64,000 nt of DNA from Cognataquiflexum rubidum (GCF_022538115.1 NZ_JAKZAL010000011.1:1-64000); one strand, 5' to 3'. Positions 1 to 9,575 are shown, numbered from the stretch's first letter. Translations and numbers: made by a program. The notes: generated from the sequence alone by a model not told the origin.

Positions 1-77
1 TCTTTCCTTCCCCATTCGGCAAGGGAAATGTCTTTCACCTTGTATTGGACAAATTTTTCTGATTTGATTTCAGACAT
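1..77 (-). CDS. ahcY: Adenosylhomocysteinase, N-terminal fragment (cut by window edge)
   Basis: Only the first 25 codons are present; the gene continues beyond the left edge. The visible peptide starts MSEIKSEKF and runs into VKDISLAEWGRKE-type sequence, the conserved N-terminus of S-adenosylhomocysteine hydrolase. The enzyme splits S-adenosylhomocysteine into adenosine and homocysteine in the methyl cycle and uses bound NAD. The ATG at 75-77 is the only sensible start, with AT-rich DNA before it. The neighbouring birA points the same way across a gap of about 80 bp. The identity rests on a short stretch, so confidence is moderate to good. Confidence 0.72.
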   Translation of the reverse strand, partial: MSEIKSEKFVQYKVKDISLAEWGRK

Positions 78-156
78 AGTATAATTATTTAATGAATTGA
101 ATTTCAATTTAAAATGCAAAGTTAGGTTTTTTTGTGCCCAAAATAAAATTTGCCTG

Positions 157-912
157 TTATAAGAAAAGGACCTCTTTCAGTCCAAAAAAACAAACCATTC
201 CGTTCCTTTTTTCTATTGCTAATTTTCCGTATTCGTCGATTCCCGTAATCTTGCCTTCGAAAACATCACCGTCATCATAGGCAGACCATTCTCCCAACCT
301 GTATAAATTTGCCAGGTAATCTGACTTGATTTTACTGAAGTCTCCTCTTTTCAAGGACATATATCTCTTTTCGATTTTGGCAATCAGCAACCTGAAAATT
401 TCCCATTTTTCTTGCTGCTGACCTGCAAGTAATTTGAGCGAAGTGACCTTTGGCAAGCTGAATTCAGTTTGGTTGATATTCAATCCGACCCCGACTACGG
501 CATGTTCTATCCCCTTTTGGTTGATGATATTTTCAATCAAAATCCCTCCTAGTTTTCCGTCAGTCTGATGGACAATGTCGTTTGGCCACTTGATTTTCAA
601 ATCAGCTGCATAGTCAGAAAGCAACTCTACCACCGCCAAACTGATAATCATATTCAGGAAAAATTGTTCGGAAGGCGCGAGAAAATTGGGTTGGAGCAAA
701 AGAGAAAAGGTGAGGTTCTGCCCATTTTCTGATTGCCATGTACTGCCTCTTTGTCCCCTTCCTTTGGTTTGGTGGTCTGTAATGATGATACTTCCCTCCG
801 CTATTTCCCGCCTGCGTAATCTTTCAAGCGCTTCATCATTAGTTGAGTGACACTCTGTCAGGTAAATCACATCTTTACCAAGAAATACGGTATTGGCAAG
901 GATTTTATACAT
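157..912 (-). CDS. birA: Biotin--[acetyl-CoA-carboxylase] ligase
   Basis: This cytoplasmic enzyme activates biotin as biotinyl-AMP and transfers it to the biotin carboxyl carrier protein of acetyl-CoA carboxylase and related carboxylases. The 251-aa protein shows the biotinyl-AMP loop GRGQRGSTW at residues 51-59, the active-site KWPNDI at 108-113, a GKLGGILIE strand and VVGVGLNIN. It starts directly with the catalytic domain, so the N-terminal helix-turn-helix of E. coli BirA is missing. It should therefore be a ligase only, not the biotin repressor. It is divergent from rsfS; a TAnnTTTG-like -7 box lies about 70 bp upstream. Confidence 0.93.
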   Translation of the reverse strand: MYKILANTVFLGKDVIYLTECHSTNDEALERLRRREIAEGSIIITDHQTKGRGQRGSTWQSENGQNLTFSLLLQPNFLAPSEQFFLNMIISLAVVELLSDYAADLKIKWPNDIVHQTDGKLGGILIENIINQKGIEHAVVGVGLNINQTEFSLPKVTSLKLLAGQQQEKWEIFRLLIAKIEKRYMSLKRGDFSKIKSDYLANLYRLGEWSAYDDGDVFEGKITGIDEYGKLAIEKRNGMVCFFGLKEVLFL

Positions 913-981
913 CTCAAATTAGCTAATTTGGAAAGCAATGAAGAAATTTGTTGGCTCTTCACCTATAGAAAATTTTATTTG

Positions 982-989
982 CAAAATTA
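982..989 (-). promoter_or_regulatory. Candidate -7 element for birA
   Basis: Read on the minus strand this is TAATTTTG, a full match to the Bacteroidota -7 consensus TAnnTTTG. It lies in the birA-rsfS divergent gap, about 70 bp before the birA ATG. No clear TTG element was found at the expected distance upstream, so support is weak. Confidence 0.25.
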
Positions 990-999
990 CTTTAAATAA

Positions 1000-1350
1000 A
1001 TGATGACAGCAGAAGCGCTGAGCAAAATAATCGTAAAGGGAATGCAGGAAAAAAAGGCTTCCAATATTGTAGTGATGGATTTGAGAGGTGTAAAGAATGC
1101 TTTCACTGATTTTTTTGTTGTCTGCTCAGGGAATTCAGACACCCAAGTCGAAGCAATATCCGACTCGGTGGAAGAAGTCACCCAAAATTTCAAAGAAAAA
1201 CCTTGGAGAAATGAGGGAAGACAAAATAATCAGTGGATATTGATGGACTACGTTAACGTGGTAGCTCATATATTCCTCAAAGAACAAAGAGAATTCTACG
1301 GATTGGAAGAATTGTGGGGAGATGCCAAAGTCAAAAGAATAGATTCTTAA
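1000..1350 (+). CDS. rsfS: Ribosome silencing factor RsfS
   Basis: RsfS (YbeB/Iojap family) binds ribosomal protein uL14 on the 50S subunit and blocks subunit joining when nutrients are short. The 116-aa length is typical. Family landmarks are visible: VVMDLRGVKNAFTDFFVVCSG near the N-terminus, the later W-ILMDYVNVVAHIF strand, and the acidic end REFYGLEELWGDAK. Two ATGs lie side by side at the start; the second (1003) is equally possible. It sits directly upstream of ftsH in the same direction, with a 59-bp gap to the preferred ftsH ATG. Confidence 0.95.
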   Translation: MMTAEALSKIIVKGMQEKKASNIVVMDLRGVKNAFTDFFVVCSGNSDTQVEAISDSVEEVTQNFKEKPWRNEGRQNNQWILMDYVNVVAHIFLKEQREFYGLEELWGDAKVKRIDS

Positions 1351-1409
1351 AGGTAGTTTGAACCTTAAGTATCTTAAATCGTTTTACAAAAAGTTTGAAA
1401 CAAAAAATA

Positions 1410-3467
1410 ATGGCTGATATCAAGAAGAGTAAAAATTTCATGCCCAAGACACCTGACAAGCCTAATTTTCAGCTTTGGCTGATAGTGACTGCCGTGATTG
1501 TGCTTGTAGGGATCACCTGGTTCAACCAGAGAAATACAGTAATCAACATTACAAAAAGCAGGTTTGAGGAAATTTACCTAGCTAGTGACGTGGCCAAGGT
1601 CATGATCATCAGAAACCAAAACAGGATCGATGTGACCCTGAAGGAAACCGCGCTTCAAAATGAAAAATACAAAAGCGAACTTGAGGCAAATAGCCCTTTC
1701 TTTAATCCCACTGGCCCCCATTATTCAATAGAGGTGGCGAGTGCCGAAAAATTTGAAAAAGATTTTGAGGAATTGGAAAGTAAGGTTCCTGAAGATCAAA
1801 GGATCGGATACAGTGTAAAAAATGAAGAAAGCTGGTCAAATTGGTTCGGTAGCTTCGGCTTCTTGATCATTCTTTTTGTGTTCTTCTGGATCATGATGAG
1901 AAGGATGTCAGGACCAAGCGGTCCGGGCGGACAGATATTCAATGTGGGGAAATCAAAAGCCCAACTTTTCGACGCTGAAAACAAAGTCAAAATCACTTTT
2001 GACAACGTGGCAGGATTGGATGAAGCAAAAGAAGAAATTCAGGAAATCGTTGAATTCCTCAAAAACCCGGGAAAATTTACCAAACTAGGCGGTAAAATTC
2101 CAAAGGGTGCATTGCTTGTAGGACCTCCGGGAACTGGTAAAACTTTATTGGCCAAAGCCGTGGCAGGTGAGGCCGGTGTGCCATTCTTTACCTTGTCAGG
2201 TTCTGACTTTGTCGAGATGTTTGTCGGTGTAGGAGCTGCACGGGTAAGGGATTTGTTCAAGCAAGCCAAAGAAAAAGCACCTTGTATCATCTTCATAGAT
2301 GAAATAGATGCAATCGGTAGATCGAGAGGAAAAGGACAAATGCCTGGATCCAATGACGAAAGGGAAAATACGCTAAACTCTCTGTTGGTTGAAATGGATG
2401 GATTCGGTACTGACTCGGGTGTAATCGTCCTAGCGGCGACCAACAGACCTGACGTGTTGGATAGCGCACTCTTGAGACCGGGAAGATTTGACAGACAGAT
2501 CAGCATAGACAAGCCGGATATTGTGGGAAGAGAAGCAATTTTCAAAGTCCACCTTGCCCCAATCAAAACCGGTGATGACATCGATCCAAAAAAACTTGCT
2601 GCCCAGACTCCTGGTTTTGCAGGTGCAGAAATCGCAAACGTATGTAATGAGGCTGCCTTGATCGCTGCTAGAAGGAGCAAGACGGCAGTGGACATGCAGG
2701 ATTTCCAAGATGCCATTGACAGGGTTATCGGCGGGCTTGAAAAAAGAAATAAAATCATTTCTCCTGAAGAAAAGAAAATCGTTGCTTATCACGAAGCAGG
2801 TCATGCTGTGGCAGGTTGGTTTCTAGAACACGCAGATCCATTGGTCAAAGTAAGTATTGTGCCAAGAGGAATCGCCGCCTTGGGATATGCCCAATACCTT
2901 CCAAAAGAGCAGTTTCTATATCAAACAGAGCAATTGATTGATGAAATGTGTATGACTCTTGGTGGCCGTGCAGCGGAAGAAATTATATTCAGCAAAATCT
3001 CCACAGGAGCCTTGAGTGACTTGGAGAGGGTTACCAAAATGGCCTATTCTATGGTATCTGTCTATGGAATGAATGACAAGATCGGTAACGTATCGTTCTA
3101 TGACAGCAAATCTGCTGATTATAGAATGACCAAACCATATTCTGAAACCACTGCAGAAACCATTGATGAGGAAGTGAGAAAGTTGGTTGCCTCAGCCTAT
3201 GAGAGAACCAAAGACTTGCTCAAAGGAAAGAAAGAAGAATTGGAAACTCTTGCAAAGGAACTTCTTGAAAAAGAAATCCTGTTCCAGTCTGATCTCGAAA
3301 AATTAATCGGGAAGAGACCATTTGCTAAGGAAACTACCTACGAGGCATACACCAAAAAGGTAGATAAAAAAGATCCAAATGCCCCTAAAGTTGAAGAAAA
3401 CGGAAATGGCAAAGCAGAACATACTGAAGAGAAAGAGCCGGTCAAGGTGAAAGAAACCGAGGATTAA
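1410..3467 (+). CDS. ftsH: ATP-dependent zinc metalloprotease FtsH
   Basis: FtsH is the membrane-anchored AAA+ protease that degrades misfolded membrane proteins and short-lived regulators. The 685-aa product has a first membrane segment around residues 25-42, a periplasmic loop, and a second segment near 150-168 ending IMMRRM. The ATPase domain follows, with GPPGTGKT near 238 and CIIFIDEID as Walker B, then the zinc site HEAGH near 461. The C-terminus is an acidic, lysine-rich tail. A TTG at 1395 would add five residues in frame; the ATG at 1410 (MADIKKSKN) is preferred. A strong terminator follows. Confidence 0.97.
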   Translation: MADIKKSKNFMPKTPDKPNFQLWLIVTAVIVLVGITWFNQRNTVINITKSRFEEIYLASDVAKVMIIRNQNRIDVTLKETALQNEKYKSELEANSPFFNPTGPHYSIEVASAEKFEKDFEELESKVPEDQRIGYSVKNEESWSNWFGSFGFLIILFVFFWIMMRRMSGPSGPGGQIFNVGKSKAQLFDAENKVKITFDNVAGLDEAKEEIQEIVEFLKNPGKFTKLGGKIPKGALLVGPPGTGKTLLAKAVAGEAGVPFFTLSGSDFVEMFVGVGAARVRDLFKQAKEKAPCIIFIDEIDAIGRSRGKGQMPGSNDERENTLNSLLVEMDGFGTDSGVIVLAATNRPDVLDSALLRPGRFDRQISIDKPDIVGREAIFKVHLAPIKTGDDIDPKKLAAQTPGFAGAEIANVCNEAALIAARRSKTAVDMQDFQDAIDRVIGGLEKRNKIISPEEKKIVAYHEAGHAVAGWFLEHADPLVKVSIVPRGIAALGYAQYLPKEQFLYQTEQLIDEMCMTLGGRAAEEIIFSKISTGALSDLERVTKMAYSMVSVYGMNDKIGNVSFYDSKSADYRMTKPYSETTAETIDEEVRKLVASAYERTKDLLKGKKEELETLAKELLEKEILFQSDLEKLIGKRPFAKETTYEAYTKKVDKKDPNAPKVEENGNGKAEHTEEKEPVKVKETED

Positions 3468-3485
3468 TTCAAATAATTTCTCATT

Positions 3486-3514
3486 AAAAAGCCTCCAAAT
3501 TGGAGGCTTTTTTA
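3486..3514 (+). terminator. Intrinsic terminator after ftsH
   Basis: GCCTCCA and TGGAGGC pair around a 3-nt loop. The stem extends through flanking A and T runs, and a T tract follows. It lies 20-45 bp after the ftsH stop, before lpxH. The A run on the other side means it could work in both directions. Confidence 0.85.
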
Positions 3515-3549
3515 TTTTCCTGTTACCTTTACCGCATTCTTAAAATCAC

Positions 3550-4311
3550 ATGAATCTTAGACTTCAAGAAAAAAAGATTTTTTTTGCATCTGATTTCCAT
3601 TTGGGTGCACCTGACGAAAAAAGCAGCCGTGACCGGGAAAAAAAAATTGTCAGTTGGCTCAATGAAATCCAAGAAGACGCAGCGGCAATATTTCTGGTAG
3701 GAGATATTTTTGATTTTTGGTTTGAATATGATCAGGTGATCCCAAAAGGCTTCATCAGATTTTTAGGCAAAATCGCAGAACTCCGAGAAAAAAACATTCC
3801 TATCTTCTTTTTTACCGGCAACCATGATCTTTGGATGAAGGATTACTTCACCAAAGAACTCGGCATTCCGGTTTTCCAGCATCCGATAGAAGTAACTATT
3901 GAAAAGTATAAATTTCTAGTTGGTCACGGGGATGGACTAGGACCGGGTGACAACTCTTACAAAGTGCTTAAGAAGATTTTTACCAATCCTGTTTGTCAGT
4001 GGGCATTCAAATGGCTTCATCCTGATATTGGGATGCGCATTGCCAATAAATGGTCAAGCAACAGCAGGATCACCAACATTGCCAAAAACGAAAATGACTT
4101 CAAAGGAGACGATGAATGGCTTTGGGCCTATTGCAAACAGGTGGAGCAAAGCAAGCATTTTGACTACTATATCTTCGGCCACAGGCACCTACCTTTAAAT
4201 CTACCTGTTGGGAACAAAGCAAGATATTATAACCTAGGCGAATGGGTAACCCATTTCACATATGGTGTATTTGACGGAAAAGAATTTGAAATCAAAAAGT
4301 ACGGCGTTTGA
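3550..4311 (+). CDS. lpxH: UDP-2,3-diacylglucosamine diphosphatase (LpxH-type)
   Basis: This calcineurin-fold phosphoesterase hydrolyses UDP-2,3-diacylglucosamine to lipid X in lipid A synthesis at the inner membrane face. The 253-aa protein carries the metal-binding series SDFHLGAP, GDIFDFWFEY, TGNHDLWM, GHGDGLG and FGHRHLPL. The Bacteroidota-type insert WLHPDIGMRIANKWS is also present. Other lipid A genes are about 31 kb away at 35-38 kb. The next gene starts on a TTG that overlaps this stop codon (TTGA), so the two are probably translated together. A second LpxH-like protein lies at 8727-9575. Confidence 0.88.
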   Translation: MNLRLQEKKIFFASDFHLGAPDEKSSRDREKKIVSWLNEIQEDAAAIFLVGDIFDFWFEYDQVIPKGFIRFLGKIAELREKNIPIFFFTGNHDLWMKDYFTKELGIPVFQHPIEVTIEKYKFLVGHGDGLGPGDNSYKVLKKIFTNPVCQWAFKWLHPDIGMRIANKWSSNSRITNIAKNENDFKGDDEWLWAYCKQVEQSKHFDYYIFGHRHLPLNLPVGNKARYYNLGEWVTHFTYGVFDGKEFEIKKYGV

Positions 4312-5138
4312 AACTTTGGCTTCTCATATTATCCCTCCTTTTGCTTCATGGGCAAAATTCCTTTTCACAGGAGAAGGATTGGGGAGATTATAAAGAAATC
4401 AATTTTCCCAGGATCGACAAGGTATCCATGGACAATCAGGGATTCATTTTTTTGACTGATCCGGAAGGGAACCTGTACCAATACAGCAAATCAGGAAATG
4501 TCATCAATAATTTTTCTCCACACCGGCAAGGCCGTGTAAGTCAATTGGAAGCGGCTTGGACAATCAATATTTTTACTTTTTCCTCTGACCTGCAGGAATA
4601 CAGGATTTTGGACCGGTTTATCAATCCGGTGGCAGAAAACAGAATTCCATTAAACCTGATTACCCTTGCCAAAGTCGCCACCATCGGAAACAACAATATC
4701 ATTTGGGTGTTCGATGAGGCGGATTTATCACTGAAGCAATTTGATTTTATGAGAAATGAAGTGGTCCAACATCAGCCTTTAAACTTGATCCTTGACCGGT
4801 CTTCTCTGGAAATAACTGACATTAGGGAATACCAAAACCTGTTGTTCTTAAATATCAAAAACGAGGGGATTTTTATCCTTGACAATCAGGGGAATCTGAT
4901 CAAAAAACTAAAAGCCTATCCGGCGAAAAATTTTGGCTTTTGGAAAAACAGCATCAACTTCATTGAAAAAGAAGAAATCACCTCTTTGGACTTTCAGTCA
5001 GAAAAACAGGAAATTTTTCCGTTACCGGATGATTTCAAAGCATTTGGGATTTTTGTAAACCAGCAATTGGTCTTACTTTTTGATTCAAGCAAAATCCGGA
5101 TTTATCAAAAACAAAATACGCCACTCAAAGGAAAATAA
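4308..5138 (+). CDS. Secreted protein of unknown function, possible beta-propeller
   Basis: I do not recognise a family. The 276-aa product starts with a clear signal peptide (MKLWLLILSLLLLHG, then SFSQ). Short repeating units follow, such as DNQGFIFLTDPEGNLYQYS and later DNQGNLIKKL, which look like NHL or WD-like propeller blades. The TTG at 4308 is preferred because later ATGs would remove the signal peptide. It overlaps the lpxH stop by 4 bp, so it is probably co-translated with lpxH. A periplasmic or outer-membrane role is an inference from the signal peptide and this linkage. Confidence 0.7.
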   Translation: MKLWLLILSLLLLHGQNSFSQEKDWGDYKEINFPRIDKVSMDNQGFIFLTDPEGNLYQYSKSGNVINNFSPHRQGRVSQLEAAWTINIFTFSSDLQEYRILDRFINPVAENRIPLNLITLAKVATIGNNNIIWVFDEADLSLKQFDFMRNEVVQHQPLNLILDRSSLEITDIREYQNLLFLNIKNEGIFILDNQGNLIKKLKAYPAKNFGFWKNSINFIEKEEITSLDFQSEKQEIFPLPDDFKAFGIFVNQQLVLLFDSSKIRIYQKQNTPLKGK

Positions 5139-5175
5139 AAAAAGGAAAGCATAAGACCAGAATCTCACGCTTTCC
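5134..5175 (-). terminator. Intrinsic terminator of the FKBP gene
   Basis: On the minus strand GGAAAGC pairs with GCTTTCC. The stem continues inward through GTGAGA/TCTTAT with G-T pairs, giving about 13 bp around a 6-nt loop, followed by seven T residues and an AT tract. It lies just after the stop of the FKBP gene at 5199. Confidence 0.75.
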
Positions 5176-5198
5176 CTTCATATGAATTTAACCTGGAA

Positions 5199-5627
5199 TT
5201 AACCGATCTCTACCAAAGTAATATCAAAAATAAGGTCCTCACCTGCAAGTGGATGGTTGGCATCCAATACGATTTTTTCCTCATCTACATGGACCACTTT
5301 CACGGGAACGGGCTGACCCGCCTGATTCTGAAGGGAAAGTTCCATCCCAATTTCAGGCTTGATATCTGCAGGAACCTGATCCATAGGGATATCGATCATC
5401 ATGTCTGCTCTTTTTTCGCCATATGCCTCAATAGAAGGAATGGTGACAATTTTCATCTCTCCGATGGCCATTCCGTATACGGCGGCATCAAATCCTTTGA
5501 TCATATTTCCATCACCGAGTACAAAACCCAAAGGCTCTCTGTTGGATGAAGAATCGAATACGGTTCCGTCTGTAAGTCTTCCAGTGTAATGTACTTTTAC
5601 AGCGTTTCCTTTGGTTGCAACTGACAT
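5199..5627 (-). CDS. FKBP-type peptidyl-prolyl isomerase, SlyD-like
   Basis: The protein catalyses cis-trans isomerisation of proline peptide bonds and probably acts as a cytoplasmic chaperone. The 142-aa protein begins MSVATKGNAVKVHYTGRL and has the FKBP core TDGTVFDSS, LGFVLGDGNMIKGFD and GMAIGEMK. An inserted flap domain (about 70-125) closes with ANHPLAGEDLIFDI, as in SlyD. The His-rich nickel-binding tail of E. coli SlyD is missing. An in-frame extension to 5738 exists, but it reads through the promoter and has no family similarity, so the ATG at 5627 is used. Confidence 0.9.
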   Translation of the reverse strand: MSVATKGNAVKVHYTGRLTDGTVFDSSSNREPLGFVLGDGNMIKGFDAAVYGMAIGEMKIVTIPSIEAYGEKRADMMIDIPMDQVPADIKPEIGMELSLQNQAGQPVPVKVVHVDEEKIVLDANHPLAGEDLIFDITLVEIG

Positions 5628-5654
5628 AATTATATCGTTTTTTTTTAGAATCGT

Positions 5655-5684
5655 CAAAGGTAAGACTTTTTGTAAGGGATCAAA
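5655..5684 (-). promoter_or_regulatory. Bacteroidota sigma-A promoter of the FKBP gene
   Basis: On the minus strand a TTTTTG element (-33) is followed by 18 nt and TACCTTTG, an exact TAnnTTTG -7 box. The predicted transcript start is about 20 nt before the ATG at 5627. Spacing and both boxes fit the known Bacteroidota consensus. Confidence 0.6.
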
Positions 5685-5845
5685 AACCAAATTGGGTAAT
5701 TGGCGGACACTGTCCGATATTGTGATACATGTGTTCACATTTGGACATAAACTCTCTATATTTACTGTCCTGAGTCGTGGGAATGGTGGTTTTGATTGAT
5801 GGCATCATTTTCTCATTAAAGTTTTTAAGAAATAATCCAAACAAC

Positions 5846-7228
5846 ATGGAAAACCAACCACTAGGAAAAATCCTGATCATAGATGACAATGAAGATTTGC
5901 TCTTTGCGGCAAAGATGTTTCTTAAAAAACATGCAAAGGAAGTGACCATTGAAAAAGATCCGCGACGTATCCCCTTTTTGGTCAATAACAATTCCTTTGA
6001 TGTAATCCTGTTGGATATGAACTTCACGGATGACACCACTTCAGGCAAAGAGGGATTTCATTGGCTCAAGCAGATCAAAGAAATCGATCCAAAAGCTGTC
6101 GTGATTTTAATTACGGCATTTGGTGATGTGGAGATGGCTGTAAAAGCGCTCAAAGAAGGAGCTACGGATTTTATCCTAAAACCTTGGCAGAATGAAAAAC
6201 TCCTTGCCACCTTGACTGCAGCATCCCGGTTAAAGGAAAGCTACAATCAGGTCGAAAAACTTTCCACCAAGCAAAAGCAGCTTCAATCCGAACTCAAAAA
6301 GCCTTATTCAGATATCATCGGAGCAAGTGCCTCGATGAAAAACATATTCTCTATCATTGACAAAGTAGCGCAGACCGATGCCAATATTCTGATTTTGGGA
6401 GAAAACGGCACAGGAAAGGAATTGATCGCGAGGGCAATTCACGACAGGTCCAACAGAAAAGACGAGATTTTTGTAGGGGTCGACATGGGATCGATTACGG
6501 AAACACTTTTTGAAAGTGAGCTTTTTGGACATAAACGAGGAGCTTTTACAGACGCCAAAGACGATAGGGCAGGCAGATTTGAAATCGCAGACAACGGGAC
6601 ACTTTTCTTGGATGAAATCGGAAACCTCAGCATGCCCCTGCAATCAAAACTTTTGACAGTATTGCAGCGAAGAGAGGTGACGAGGATTGGTTCCAATAAG
6701 GCCGTACCCATTGATATCCGACTGATTTGCGCGACCAACATGCCGGTACATGAGATGGTGATGGACAATACTTTCCGTCAGGATTTATTGTATAGGATCA
6801 ATACCGTAGAGATTTTTCTTCCACCACTCCGTGAAAGACAGGATGATATTCCTACCCTTGCCAACCATTTCCTGAAATCCTATTCGCACAAATACCGCAA
6901 AGACTTCAAGGGTTTTACACCCGCAGGTCTTCAGCTGTTGCAGAAATACAATTGGCCGGGAAATATCCGTGAGCTCCAGCATGCCATCGAAAGGGCCATC
7001 ATCATGGCAGAGGGAGATATGCTGGACAGTCGGGATTTCTTTTTCCTTTCAGCCAAACCAACCAATGAAAAAATTGCCGCTACGGCTACTTATAATCTTG
7101 ACGAAATGGAAAAAAGCACCATTCAGAGAGCCATTGACAAAAACGGAGGCAATATCTCCAAAGCCGCAAAAGAGCTTGGGCTGACCCGGGCTTCTTTGTA
7201 CAGAAGATTAGAAAAATATGGATTATAA
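5846..7228 (+). CDS. Sigma-54-dependent response regulator (NtrC family)
   Basis: This is the output half of a two-component system and should activate sigma-54 promoters. The 460-aa protein has a receiver domain (1-125, phospho-acceptor Asp57 in VILLDMNF), an AAA+ domain with GENGTGKE near 185 and the sigma-54 loop GAFTDA near 232-237, and a Fis-type helix-turn-helix at 420-460 (NISKAAKELGLTRASLYRR). The loop is GAFTDA rather than GAFTGA. The ATG at 5846 starts the receiver domain properly; an upstream in-frame extension lacks similarity. Its stop overlaps the next gene, a histidine kinase, by 11 bp. Confidence 0.93.
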   Translation: MENQPLGKILIIDDNEDLLFAAKMFLKKHAKEVTIEKDPRRIPFLVNNNSFDVILLDMNFTDDTTSGKEGFHWLKQIKEIDPKAVVILITAFGDVEMAVKALKEGATDFILKPWQNEKLLATLTAASRLKESYNQVEKLSTKQKQLQSELKKPYSDIIGASASMKNIFSIIDKVAQTDANILILGENGTGKELIARAIHDRSNRKDEIFVGVDMGSITETLFESELFGHKRGAFTDAKDDRAGRFEIADNGTLFLDEIGNLSMPLQSKLLTVLQRREVTRIGSNKAVPIDIRLICATNMPVHEMVMDNTFRQDLLYRINTVEIFLPPLRERQDDIPTLANHFLKSYSHKYRKDFKGFTPAGLQLLQKYNWPGNIRELQHAIERAIIMAEGDMLDSRDFFFLSAKPTNEKIAATATYNLDEMEKSTIQRAIDKNGGNISKAAKELGLTRASLYRRLEKYGL

Positions 7229-8561
7229 AGTTGGTCTCCTTGGGAGAATTCTCCTCCTAGCGGTTTCTTTGTTTTTGCTTTCCTACTTCATCCTCAATGG
7301 AGCCGGGGTTTTTGCCATTTCCCTGTTTATAATTTTGGTTTTAGCCCAAATTATTTTCCTTTTGGGATATGCCGAAAGTTCCTTCAAAAAAGTCCGTCAA
7401 TTTCTCAACAATATTAAGCAGGACAACTATTCCAATGTCTATCCGGTCAAGTTTGACGGGACAGACACCGATGACCTCCACATAGAATTCAACGCCATCC
7501 TCGCCAAGCTGAAGGAGGACCAAGCAGAGAAAGAAGCCAATTACCAATATTTCCGCTCCGTCTTTCAGCACCTTAGTATAGGATTGATCACTTTTGATGA
7601 AGAGGGAAAAGTCCAAATTGTCAACACTGCTGCCAAAAGAATGCTCAGCATACAGCAGTTGGGAAACATTGCAGAAGTTGAAAAAATCAACAAAGAACTC
7701 CATATCGCCATCCATACTTTAAGGACGGGAGGAAGCGAACTGATCAAAATCGCCCATCCTGATGGGATCATGCAGTTGTCGGTATATGTGATCGAGCTTG
7801 TCCTGAGGGATGTCAAATTCAAATTGGTATCCCTGCAGAATATCCAAAGTGAACTCGAAGAAAAGGAAATGGAAGCTTGGCAAAACCTCGTCCGTGTCCT
7901 GACCCATGAAATCATGAACAGCATCGCTCCGATTTCTTCCTTGGCCTCCACGGTAAAAGGAGACATAGAATCCAAAATCGACGCCAACGCCCCTATTGAA
8001 GCCAGCGACTTGGAAGATTACCTGATGGCCATCTCCACAATCGAAAAGCGAAGCGAAGGCATGATCAATTTTGTCAGCGATTTCAGAAGCCTTGCCCATA
8101 TCCCGACACCAAAATTTCAGGCTATTCGCTTGAAACTTCTTTTTGACCAGTTGGAAGTGTTGCTCCAAAACCAATTCGATGCCAACCAAATCCAATTCAT
8201 CAAGCGTGTGGAACCACAGGATTTGATTCTGTTTGGAGATCAGACATTGATCGAGCAGGTGCTGATCAACCTGATCCAAAATGCCATTCAGGCTGTGGAA
8301 GATACAGTGACCCGGATGGTGAGTCTGAAGGCCTTCATCGATGAATCCGGAAAAATCATCATCGAAATCAGTGACAGCGGCAAAGGGATCGAAGAAGAAG
8401 CTTTGGGGAAAATTTTCATTCCATTTTTTACCACAAAAAAGAAAGGCTCAGGTATCGGTCTGAGCCTTTCAAAGCAGATCATGCGCAGGCATAAGGGCAA
8501 TATCCAAGTCAAGTCCAAGCTTGGGGAAGGATCTACTTTCAAGCTGATTTTTAATGCATGA
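7218..8561 (+). CDS. Membrane sensor histidine kinase, NtrY-like
   Basis: This should be the partner kinase of the upstream sigma-54 regulator. The 447-aa protein has two N-terminal membrane helices (about 8-50) and a HAMP-like stretch. A PAS-like domain (about 100-215, beginning YFRSVFQHLSIGLITFD) comes next, then the phospho-acceptor His230 in LTHEIMNSIAP. The ATPase domain shows NLIQNAIQAV, DSGKGI, FTTKKKGSGIGL and GEGSTF. The periplasmic loop is very short, so the signal is probably sensed in the membrane or cytoplasm. The target genes cannot be read from this window. Confidence 0.92.
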   Translation: MDYKVGLLGRILLLAVSLFLLSYFILNGAGVFAISLFIILVLAQIIFLLGYAESSFKKVRQFLNNIKQDNYSNVYPVKFDGTDTDDLHIEFNAILAKLKEDQAEKEANYQYFRSVFQHLSIGLITFDEEGKVQIVNTAAKRMLSIQQLGNIAEVEKINKELHIAIHTLRTGGSELIKIAHPDGIMQLSVYVIELVLRDVKFKLVSLQNIQSELEEKEMEAWQNLVRVLTHEIMNSIAPISSLASTVKGDIESKIDANAPIEASDLEDYLMAISTIEKRSEGMINFVSDFRSLAHIPTPKFQAIRLKLLFDQLEVLLQNQFDANQIQFIKRVEPQDLILFGDQTLIEQVLINLIQNAIQAVEDTVTRMVSLKAFIDESGKIIIEISDSGKGIEEEALGKIFIPFFTTKKKGSGIGLSLSKQIMRRHKGNIQVKSKLGEGSTFKLIFNA

Positions 8562-8726
8562 TAAATTCAATTTTTAAATTTTTATCACTTTCATTAGGGA
8601 TTTTAACCTCCAATTAACTTTGCTTTTACATTCAAAGCGCTTATAGTCAAAATCATATCATTTTCATAACATCCTTTTCACACCTAGTTTATAAGCGGTT
8701 TTTAGATTTGGGAAAAACAAATCCAT

Positions 8727-9575
8727 TTGAAAACCAATTTTAAAACTATCGTCATCTCGGATGTGCATCTCGGCACTAAGGGATCTAAGGCCAAGGAGGT
8801 GGCACGGTTTCTCAAGCAATATACTTGTGAAAACCTCATCCTCAACGGAGACATTATCGACGGCTGGCAACTCAGAAAGTCCGGCTCATGGAAAAGAAAA
8901 CATACGCGTTTTTTTAACAGAATGCTCAAAATGATGGAAGAAGACCATACCAAGGTCTATTACCTGAGAGGCAATCATGATGATTTTTTGGACCAAATCC
9001 TTCCCCTTCAGATTGGAAATCTTTCGATTCAGGCGGACATGATTTATGAAAGCTGCGGAAAGAAATATTTTATCACGCACGGAGATATTTTTGACAGTGT
9101 CACGACCAACCTGAGGTGGATTGCCTATCTCGGAGATGTGGGCTACACTTTCCTTCTCTGGCTCAACAGATTGGTCAATTACCACAGGAGAAAAAGAGGA
9201 ATGCCTTACTTTTCTTTAAGTCAATATATCAAGGGAAAGGTCAAAACTGCCGTAGCCTATGTCGATCAATATGAAGAAGAGTTGTCAAAAATGGCCAAAT
9301 CCAAAGGTTGTGATGGGATCATCTGCGGCCATATCCACAAAGCCGAAAACAGAACCATCGATGGCATCACCTACCTCAATTCCGGAGATTGGGTGGAGAC
9401 CATGAGTGCATTGGCAGAAGACCACGAAGGCAATTGGCAGTTGATTTTCTACAATGAGATTGATTTCAAAGCAAAACCCGACCACTCGGTGCCCGTTGTT
9501 GAAATTATCCCTGAATTGAAATTCGTGGCCTTCAATAAGTTTGAAAATGACCTCAAGATTCCCAATTTCTTCTAA
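8727..9575 (+). CDS. LpxH-like metallophosphoesterase
   Basis: This 282-aa calcineurin-fold enzyme is of the UDP-2,3-diacylglucosamine diphosphatase family. Metal-binding motifs are visible: ISDVHLGTKGS, NGDIIDGW, RGNHDDF, ITHGDIFD and CGHIHKAE. A hydrophobic stretch after the fourth motif (YLGDVGYTFLLWLNRLV) may attach it to membrane. The start is TTG at 8727 (MKTNFKTIV). Its end overlaps the following glycosyltransferase, so the two probably act on the same pathway. As lpxH lies elsewhere in the window, this copy may act on another lipid or sugar phosphate; that is an inference. Confidence 0.85.
   Translation: MKTNFKTIVISDVHLGTKGSKAKEVARFLKQYTCENLILNGDIIDGWQLRKSGSWKRKHTRFFNRMLKMMEEDHTKVYYLRGNHDDFLDQILPLQIGNLSIQADMIYESCGKKYFITHGDIFDSVTTNLRWIAYLGDVGYTFLLWLNRLVNYHRRKRGMPYFSLSQYIKGKVKTAVAYVDQYEEELSKMAKSKGCDGIICGHIHKAENRTIDGITYLNSGDWVETMSALAEDHEGNWQLIFYNEIDFKAKPDHSVPVVEIIPELKFVAFNKFENDLKIPNFF

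Noticed and set aside
1395-1409. TTG start for ftsH
   Set aside because: The ATG at 1410 is in frame and gives a usual N-terminus; the TTG adds only five residues.
2039-2758. Long open frame of 239 codons on the minus strand
   Set aside because: It lies wholly inside ftsH in antisense and has no family features; ftsH is certain.
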